Positions 59,970 through 64,000 of a stretch of DNA of 64,000 nucleotides are shown here, piece after piece. The DNA comes from Falsiroseomonas bella (GTDB lineage: Bacteria > Pseudomonadota > Alphaproteobacteria > Acetobacterales > Acetobacteraceae). The notes below the pieces were generated by a model that was given only the letters and a program-made list of their open reading frames with translations, was not told the DNA's origin and made no database searches. The stretch is from the NCBI RefSeq assembly GCF_003173615.1, contig NZ_QGNA01000005.1, forward strand, positions 518,976 through 582,975, read 5' to 3'. The first letter of the stretch is position 1; every line of letters starts with the position of its first letter. A program made the translations under genes and the position numbers.

Positions 59970-62446
59970 ACGCGCTGCGACGCCATCGCCTGCTGACGCG
60001 GATCTGGTCGTCGGAGCCGGGGTGGAAGGGCTGGTTCACCACGGTGAACCACAGCGACCTCGGGAGGATGTTCCTGTTCGTGGCGGTGCTCTTCTTCATG
60101 ATCGGCGGCATCCTGGCGATGCTGATCCGCGCCCAGCTCGCCACCCCGCGTTCAGCTTTCCTGGGGCCCGATGTCTACAACCAGGTCTTCACGATGCACG
60201 GGACCATCATGATGTTCCTGTTCGCGATCCCGCTCTTCGAAGGGATCGCGGTGTATCTGCTGCCCAAGCTTCTCGGCACGCGCGACCTGGCCTTCCCGCG
60301 CCTGACCGCATACGGCTTCTGGTGCTACGTCCTCGGCGGATCGCTGCTGCTGTTCTCGCTTGTCGCAGGGATCGCGCCCGACAGCGGGTGGTTCATGTAT
60401 CCGCCGCTCTCTTCGCGGGCCGCGAGCCCGGGGATCAACACCGATTTCTGGCTGCTCGGCATCACCTTCGTCGAGATCTCGGCAATCTGCGCGGCGGTCG
60501 AGATCACGGTGACGGTCCTGCGCTACCGGGCACCGGGCATGTCGCTGTCGCGCATGCCGATCTTCGCCTGGTATGCGCTGGTGACCGCGGTGATGATCCT
60601 GACGGGCTTCCCGCCGCTGATCCTCGGCTCGATCCTGCTCGAGCTCGAACGCGCCTTCGACATGCCCTTCTTCGTGACCGAGCGCGGCGGCGACAGCCTG
60701 CTGTGGCAGCACCTGTTCTGGCTGTTCGGCCATCCGGAGGTCTACATCATCTTCCTGCCCGCGGCGGGCGTGATCTCCACCATCCTGCCGGTGATGGCGC
60801 GCACGACGCTGCTCGGCTACGGCTGGGTGGTGGCGGCGGCGGTCGCACTCGGCGTGCTGAGCTTCGGGCTCTGGGTGCACCACATGTTCACCACCGGCAT
60901 CCCGCATATGGGGCTCGCCTTCTTCTCGGCGGCCTCGACGCTGGTCGCGGTGCCGACGGCTGTGCAGGTCTTCGCCTGGATCGGCACGCTGTGGAAGGGC
61001 AGCCCGCGTCTCACCCTGCCGATGCTGTGGATCCTGGCCTTCTTCGCCACCTTCGTCATCGGCGGGCTGACGGGCGTCATGGTAGCCGTGGTGCCCTTCA
61101 ACTGGCAGGCGCACGACACGCACTTCATCGTCGCACATCTGCACTACGTCCTGGTCGGCGGGTTCGTCTTCCCGATGTTGGCCGCGCTCTACTACTGGAT
61201 GCCGCATGTCACGGGACGCAAGCGCTTCTTCAAGCTCGGCGAGACGGCCTTCTGGCTGATTGCCATCGGCTTCCACGTCACCTTCCTGGCCGTGCACTGG
61301 GCGGGGCTGCTCGGCCAGCGCCGGCGCATCCACACCTACGACCCCGGGCAGGGATGGGAGTGGATCAACCTGATCGCCTCGATCGGCGGATTCGTCACGG
61401 CGATCGGCTTCGCGCTGGTGGTGTTGGACGTGGTGGTCAACGCCGCCGTCGCGGTGCGCGGCTCGCGCAATCCGTGGCGCGCGGGCACGCTGGACTGGGC
61501 CATGCCGACGCCGCCGGCCGCCTACAACTTCGCCAGCCTGCCGCTGGTCGCCTCGCGCGAGCCGGTCCACGACGACCCGGACCTGCCGGCGAGGCTCGCG
61601 CGTGGCGAAGGGTATCTCGGCGACCCCGCGCGAAACCGCCGCGAGTCCCTGATCGTGGACATCGCGACCGGCGAGCCCGCGCAGCTCGTCGTCTTTCCCG
61701 CCAATACGGCGCTGCCCTTCGTCATGGCCTTCGTCACCGGCGGCATCTTCCTCGGCATGCTGCTGAAGGCCTACTGGCTGGTGCCGCTGGCCGCCCTCGG
61801 CGTCGCGGCGCTGGTCGCGCGCTGGGTCTGGAGCCTGGGTTCGACGCGCGAGGAAGGCCCGCAGGCGGTCGGCCGCGGCCTTGCGCTGCCGCTCGCCGCC
61901 GAGTCCCCGGACCCGCCTGGCTGGTGGGGGTCGCTGTTCCTGCTGCTCGCCAATGGGACGCTCTTCGGCTCGCTGCTGTTCGGCTACGCCTTCCTGTGGA
62001 CCGTGGCGCCGGGCTGGCCGCCGGCGGCCTACCCGGAGCCCGGGCTAGAGGATGCGCTTCTCCTGCTCGGCGGGGTGTCGCTGTCGGTGGCGGGCATACG
62101 GCTCGCCGACGGGGCGCTGCGGCGTGGCAGCGGGGCGTGGATCGGTCTTCTACTCGGGCTGGCGGGTGCCGGCGCGACCGGGCTGGCAGCGGCGACGCTG
62201 CTGCTCGGGACCTCGCACGATGCCCATGCCTACGACGCGACGGTCTGGGTGGTCGGCGGCTATGTCCTGTTCCACGCCGCGTTGACAGGCGGGATGACGC
62301 TTTTCCTCGGCGCGCGGGCGGCAGCGGGCTACGTCACCGGCCGCCGGCTCGGGGAGGCACGCATCCTGCGTCTCTGGACCGACTACACCGCGGCCGTGGC
62401 GCTGCTCGGCCTCGGTGCGGCCTGGCTGCCGGGGCTCGCGATGTGA
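59966..62446 (+). CDS. Fused haem-copper oxidase subunit I/III
   Basis: An 826-residue protein. Residues 1-~530 are subunit I, with haem and CuB ligands His 78 (TMHGT), His 256 and Tyr 260 (GHPEVY), His 305-306 (WVHHM), His 391 and 393 (AHLHYV). The A1-type Glu in HPEVY and DLAFPRL are present. Residues ~580-826 are a subunit III-like domain, with LPFVMAFVTGGIFLGMLLK and GTLFGSLLFGYAFLW. The residues that form the E. coli bo3 quinol site (Arg71, Asp75, His98 equivalents) are not conserved by my alignment. The ATG overlaps the subunit II stop. It reduces O2 and pumps protons. Confidence 0.9.
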   Translation: MNALRRHRLLTRIWSSEPGWKGWFTTVNHSDLGRMFLFVAVLFFMIGGILAMLIRAQLATPRSAFLGPDVYNQVFTMHGTIMMFLFAIPLFEGIAVYLLPKLLGTRDLAFPRLTAYGFWCYVLGGSLLLFSLVAGIAPDSGWFMYPPLSSRAASPGINTDFWLLGITFVEISAICAAVEITVTVLRYRAPGMSLSRMPIFAWYALVTAVMILTGFPPLILGSILLELERAFDMPFFVTERGGDSLLWQHLFWLFGHPEVYIIFLPAAGVISTILPVMARTTLLGYGWVVAAAVALGVLSFGLWVHHMFTTGIPHMGLAFFSAASTLVAVPTAVQVFAWIGTLWKGSPRLTLPMLWILAFFATFVIGGLTGVMVAVVPFNWQAHDTHFIVAHLHYVLVGGFVFPMLAALYYWMPHVTGRKRFFKLGETAFWLIAIGFHVTFLAVHWAGLLGQRRRIHTYDPGQGWEWINLIASIGGFVTAIGFALVVLDVVVNAAVAVRGSRNPWRAGTLDWAMPTPPAAYNFASLPLVASREPVHDDPDLPARLARGEGYLGDPARNRRESLIVDIATGEPAQLVVFPANTALPFVMAFVTGGIFLGMLLKAYWLVPLAALGVAALVARWVWSLGSTREEGPQAVGRGLALPLAAESPDPPGWWGSLFLLLANGTLFGSLLFGYAFLWTVAPGWPPAAYPEPGLEDALLLLGGVSLSVAGIRLADGALRRGSGAWIGLLLGLAGAGATGLAAATLLLGTSHDAHAYDATVWVVGGYVLFHAALTGGMTLFLGARAAAGYVTGRRLGEARILRLWTDYTAAVALLGLGAAWLPGLAM

Positions 62447-62763
62447 GGGATGTCCTGCGCATCTCGGTGCCGCTGACCATCTGGCTCGCCTCCTTCAGCG
62501 CCGTCTATGGGCTGCAGGGTCTGGTCTGTTCCCCGCGCTGGGGTGCGGCCGGGCTCGGTTTGGCGGCCGGGCGCGTCGCGCTGGTCGCGGCGGCGGTCGC
62601 GGCGGTCGCGCTGCAGGCCGTGCTGCTGCTCGGGCTGCGCGGACCGCGCCTCGCCCCGGCCTCGGGGTTCGTCCGGGGCGTCAGCCTGGCGCTTGCTGTC
62701 GTCGCGCTCGTTGCCACCGCCTGGACCCTGCTCCCCGTTGCCACAACCTCGCTGTGCCTTTGA
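62443..62763 (+). CDS. Small membrane protein of the oxidase operon
   Basis: A 106-residue protein with three hydrophobic segments and an early YGLQGLVCSPRWGAAGL motif. The GTG start overlaps the COX I/III stop by four bases (GTGA-type), so it is translationally coupled. Its position suggests a small accessory subunit (COX IV-like role), but I do not recognise a family. Confidence 0.55.
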   Translation: MRDVLRISVPLTIWLASFSAVYGLQGLVCSPRWGAAGLGLAAGRVALVAAAVAAVALQAVLLLGLRGPRLAPASGFVRGVSLALAVVALVATAWTLLPVATTSLCL

Positions 62764-62889
62764 GGCTCGTGGCCTCCCTCAGCCCAGGTCCGTGCCGGCT
62801 TCGGCTGTCAATGCGCAAGGTGCTCTTGTATCCTGCCCGTCACAACGCCCGCGGCTCGCGCCGACTTGGGGCCACGTCACCAGCTCGCA

Positions 62890-63800
<911 letters not shown>

Positions 63801-63872
63801 CGAAACGGCAGAACCCCTGTTCGCGTGGGTACGAACAGGAGTTCTGGATCTGGCGGAGAAGCATTGGGATCG

Positions 63873-63949
<77 letters not shown>

Positions 63950-64000
63950 GGTGGTGTGGTGTCTGTCGTTGTGGTGAGGATCCGGCGTGGTGGCCCGGCG

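Noticed and set aside
59923..62442. Very long second frame on the plus strand across the oxidase gene
   Set aside because: It lies in a shifted frame of the clear COX I/III gene; only its last 106 codons form a plausible separate gene.

Overview
The window is very GC-rich chromosomal DNA from an alphaproteobacterium. The gene families point to the Rhodospirillales/Acetobacteraceae (Roseomonas-like): a DcaP porin, TRAP-TAXI transporters, an NnrU/RIC/NsrR nitric-oxide module, an adenosylcobalamin-dependent ribonucleotide reductase, a GGAAC-N16-CGTT general-stress promoter and an alphaproteobacterial initiator tRNA. This placement is inference; there is no rRNA in the window. GC-rich DNA produces many long antisense frames, which are left out.

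Layout. (1) 0-8 kb: membrane and stress-type genes (DUF1622, BASS symporter, DUF2254, a DUF3141 hydrolase with a PhaC-like Cys box, a TPR protein). A repeated 15-bp element related to GTTACCGTGACGTAC lies in their intergenic regions. (2) 8-18.5 kb: a plus-strand run of a DcaP porin, a 904-residue PLP decarboxylase of the Orn/Lys/Arg class, two AspT-type exchangers flanking a GltS-type permease, an exported protein and MarC. This looks like an amino-acid decarboxylation/exchange module. (3) 19-43.3 kb: a catabolic and uptake block. A three-subunit molybdenum hydroxylase (plus strand) faces a long minus-strand series: amidohydrolase, TRAP DctPQM, TRAP-TAXI, a PhtD-like protein, the complete Liv ABC system, then a seven-gene translationally coupled operon (SsuABC-type transporter, cysteine hydrolase, acyl-CoA dehydrogenase, amidohydrolase-2, acyl-CoA ligase). 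Four unrelated uptake systems sit side by side. (4) 43.5-51 kb: a nitric-oxide/Fe-S repair module (NnrU, MogA-type enzyme, RIC, truncated haemoglobin, 5-FTHF cyclo-ligase, NsrR) next to a class II ribonucleotide reductase. A broken formate/nitrite transporter lies at its left edge. (5) 51-57 kb: a 26-residue membrane peptide, a two-component system whose NtrC-type regulator lacks GAFTGA, then DUF1328, two PepSY-like exported paralogues and a YetF-like protein, a stress/envelope set. (6) 57.5-62.8 kb: a terminal-oxidase operon (CtaG, CopD, COX II, fused COX I/III, small membrane protein) with a DUF2231 gene on the other strand. COX II has lost its CuA ligands. (7) 62.9-64 kb: a scrap-yard of mobile-element tails (IS21 end with IstB tail, RTX-like tail, probable recombinase tail) against an initiator tRNA-Met gene.

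How the parts fit. Regions 1 and 5 look like general-stress genes, supported by an EcfG-type promoter and by shared palindromes. Region 4 is a coherent NO-defence unit: NsrR senses NO, the haemoglobin and RIC detoxify and repair, and an oxygen- and iron-radical-independent RNR would keep dNTPs flowing. Region 3 probably imports and begins degrading an aromatic or N-heterocyclic acid, but no ring-cleavage enzyme is present, so the substrate cannot be named from the sequence.
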